Shown one piece after another: positions 61,037 to 64,000 of a DNA stretch of 64,000 nucleotides. The notes under the pieces are model-generated. The model saw nothing but the letters and a program-made list of their open reading frames with translations. It searched no databases and was not told the origin of the DNA. The first letter of the stretch is position 1. Each line of letters opens with the position of its first letter. Origin of the DNA: Anoplopoma fimbria (taxonomy: Eukaryota > Chordata > Actinopteri > Perciformes > Anoplopomatidae); the NCBI RefSeq assembly GCF_027596085.1, contig NC_072462.1, forward strand, positions 21,923,112-21,987,111, given 5' to 3'. Position numbers and translations under genes: made by a program.

Positions 61037-61855
61037 TAACTGTGGCCAATTTCAGGCTACATTTCAAGTAAAAAAGATTTGTTCCGGACTCTCCCCCAGG
61101 AGTCTGTGTCACCTGGTTGGATGTAAAGTGAAGCAGTAATTTCCCTTTAAGAGAAGGCTTTGGACAGGTCTCTCATTAAAAACCCTGTCTGGAGATCTTT
61201 GGGTAAATCATTTCAAATGCTCACAGTACATTACAGCAGATGGTCTAATCTTCTCATAACTGGAAATCAAAGTGATATATTCACACATGGAGATTCCACA
61301 ACATCATGGTGCTTTGCAGGCAGGAGGATGCCCCGTTTTTCTCCCTCCAGTGATCTAATGCTGGAATAAGCATTTTAGGAGATGTCATGAACTGAATTGA
61401 AATGTCTGAAGGAGACATTCAGGACTCCCACGGGACAAAAAAGGCAGCTTTGAACTCACTTTGTGATCTGTATTCTGTATTTGTACCTCCGCTTCAATAG
61501 CCATTTCACAGCTGACTCATTTCAAATTTCCCTGGATGCAATTGTCAGCTAAATGCCTAGAAAAGAAAACGGGATCGTCCAGCAGTCATAAATAGCTAAA
61601 TGACTGCTTGCTTTATGATATATCTCTATGCAAGATGTATACTGTATGTATCATCTGTATAAATAAAGATTGTTGTTTTTACATGCAAGTATTTAACACA
61701 AAACTCTTTTACTTATCAGAGGTTTCAAGTTTCCATGTTCCAGAATATTCTGAGAACAATGTCTGTATCATTAAAAGGATAGAGTCAAATGCCTGATTAA
61801 ACAGTTAAGAAAAGGATTCTACTTTTTGGTTACAGGTTTGCAATGCTGGATCTTG

Positions 61856-61977
<122 letters not shown>

Positions 61978-63869
61978 CATTATTCTCCTAAATCTATCCT
62001 CAGATGTTCACGTCTCCTCTCAAAAGTCAGCGTTAGTTTTTTTTAATCCCAACTGTTATCTTTCCATGACCATAGATAGACTGAAGGACTTGTTGCCCAT
62101 CCGTGTGTTTCTTTGTTGCAGTGACACGTTGTACACTTGCGAAGCTTAGAAATTGTGTGTTATTGTCCCTGTTGTGTCTTCACCATACAGCCAGTCCGGT
62201 TGGGTGTACTGTGACTTAAATACTGGTTTCAGAGTAAGATGCGTGTTATTTCACTGTTTGTGTTCATCCTGCAGTGAGTCACACCGGATTACATATGTCC
62301 TGTTGAGTCACATCTCTGGACTCTGACTGTAACATCATTTCAAAAGGCCACCACTGACTATCCGTAGCTCTGCGTAGTTGCTGTGTGCACATTTTCCAAA
62401 TTGTTCTGAAACCGAAATCGATCCTATGCAGCGCAGATCTCACGGAGATTATAAATACAGTATATCCAGTTTGGAAATCTGAAGGCTAAAGAGCTTCACT
62501 ACTGTACAGTAGGTATGAGTGTTTAATGGCTAAAAGTCTGAGTTTGGCTTTACTTGGATTAACATATTCACATGGTTTGATAATTCCTTTAATTGATGAT
62601 ATCACCTCCACATTATAATAACAGATTTTACCCTCATTAAATGTGCTTTTTTCCATCTAAACAATTTTTTTAAACATTCAAATTAAACACATTTTATAAT
62701 TACGTTTGGATTAAGAATTTTTCCATGCGCTTCAGTACACAGGGCACAAGTCCAACAATTCCTGTAAATATAAATCTAATTGGCAATTAACTTTTGTATT
62801 TCTATGGCAAAGTATCATTCATTATTCTTTTATAAGAAATATTCTTCTTTCATTCGGATTTATACTATTATTTTAGTTATATTCAACATTTAAATTAATT
62901 AAAAATGTTTGTAGTCACTTTTGTAGGCATTTGGTTGTATGCTGTGTGTGTTTGATGCACATATATGCATATATTTCTTGTATTTCTCTCTCCTTGTTTC
63001 TTGTTTTTGGTATTTACTTGTATTCTCTGCATATATTGTGTTCTATATTGTAACATTATGTAAATTATTACATAGTCCTTTATTTCTATTTCTCAATCAA
63101 TATTTCTGATTATGATTATGTAAAATGTTATGATGACAACATTTATCTCACCACATTTATATTTATTTACTGTATCGTGGTGAAATGATCTCGTTCAAAT
63201 GAACTACATCGTCATAGAATGTGAATGTAATTCAATTTGAATGAGCTGATGGTTGCAACTAGCCTACATAAAGTATCTAAACAAAGTTAAGCCCTCATTA
63301 CTACTACAATTTTGGTAAAAATATCTTCACCTTTTATAATATTTTTTAAAGTTACACTACGACTTCACCAAGACCTTATGCTTAAAAGTATTCAGAGTAA
63401 ATCTCCAAATTGAGAGACTGATGACATCCTTACCATGATGAAACCACCTGGAAATCAAAGACTCTCTTTCTCCATGTGCTCTGCTTCATCACCGATGCAC
63501 AGATTAAGATAGAAATTAATTAATGCGTCTAAATCTGTGATCACATGACTCATATTGTGGAAGCTTGTCTAGATACAAATAATGAGTTTAACAAACTCTC
63601 AGTTAACGTTGCCTCCTGGGGTATAGGTTCATAGATATTACAGAAATCACAAAAGTGTCCCAATTATGAACCACAATCAGACTTATTATGAGTATGAAGT
63701 GTTCCCATTTTCCTGTTTAATCATGGTAAACCCCTGAGAGGAGCGCTTTTATATATGTGTTAATGAGGGACGCTATCAAGATAACTTTCAAATACCATCA
63801 CTATCAAGGTTTAAGTTTATTATTCAGAGCCTTTTCCCGCCCTGCATCTATCTCTCTCACACACACATA

Positions 63870-64000
63870 TGCCTGTACTTCTATCTCAATGGGGACCCTC
63901 ATTGACATAATGCATTCCCTAGCCCCTTACCTTTAACCTTAACCATCAAAACTAAGTGCTTAACCCTGACCCTTATCATAACCCTGACCTAAACCTGATC
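63870..64000 (+). repeat. Teleost dispersed repeat running off the window end
   Basis: CAATGGGGACCCTCATTGAC, ATAATGCATTCCCTAGCCCC and then TTAACC/CCTGACC-rich sequence are typical of a very common fish repeat. The telomere-like CCTAA texture is part of that repeat and does not indicate a chromosome end. Confidence 0.55.

Noticed and set aside
63880..64000. CCTAA-like text resembling telomeric repeat at the window end
   Set aside because: It is irregular and follows a known type of fish dispersed repeat.

Overview
The window is vertebrate nuclear DNA, almost certainly from a teleost fish, probably a percomorph. The evidence is the GT-AG split genes, many long (CA)n/(TG)n tracts, fish-type Tc1-like terminal repeats, tRNA-derived SINEs and fold-back elements. 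There is nothing bacterial, phage-like or CRISPR-like in it.

Two protein genes are supported, both on the + strand. From about 1.9 to 10.4 kb lie twelve coding exons of man1b1, the ER/Golgi class I alpha-1,2-mannosidase (glycoside hydrolase family 47). They start at the membrane anchor and run to the stop codon at 10396-10398. All twelve join in frame with GT/AG borders; the first coding exon (cytosolic tail) is not in the window. From 10.4 to about 28 kb is a long 3' flank or intergenic stretch with microsatellites, a Tc1-like MITE, fold-back repeats, a near-perfect 23-bp hairpin and a CTCF-like motif. At 28.8-29.7 kb is the first coding exon of whrn (whirlin), carrying the harmonin-homology domain and most of PDZ1, inside a GC-rich block. 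From 29.7 kb to the end I find no further whirlin exon, so this is most likely the 5' part of a very long first intron (>34 kb). It is filled with SINEs, MITE-like elements, fold-backs and microsatellites.

The most notable observation is in whrn exon 1. The linker between the HHD and PDZ1 is expanded by a GC-rich minisatellite of four units. Three units are 54 nt and stay in frame; the third is 79 nt because of an internal 25-nt partial duplication. That changes the frame, so as given the HHD and PDZ1 lie in different reading frames. This could be an assembly error, a segregating allele or a real lesion. Just upstream, a 15-codon uORF in strong context ends in an ATGA overlap with the predicted whirlin start.

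The two genes do not share a pathway: MAN1B1 trims Man9GlcNAc2 in ER glycoprotein quality control, while whirlin is a scaffold of stereocilia and photoreceptors. Their adjacency is simply local synteny.
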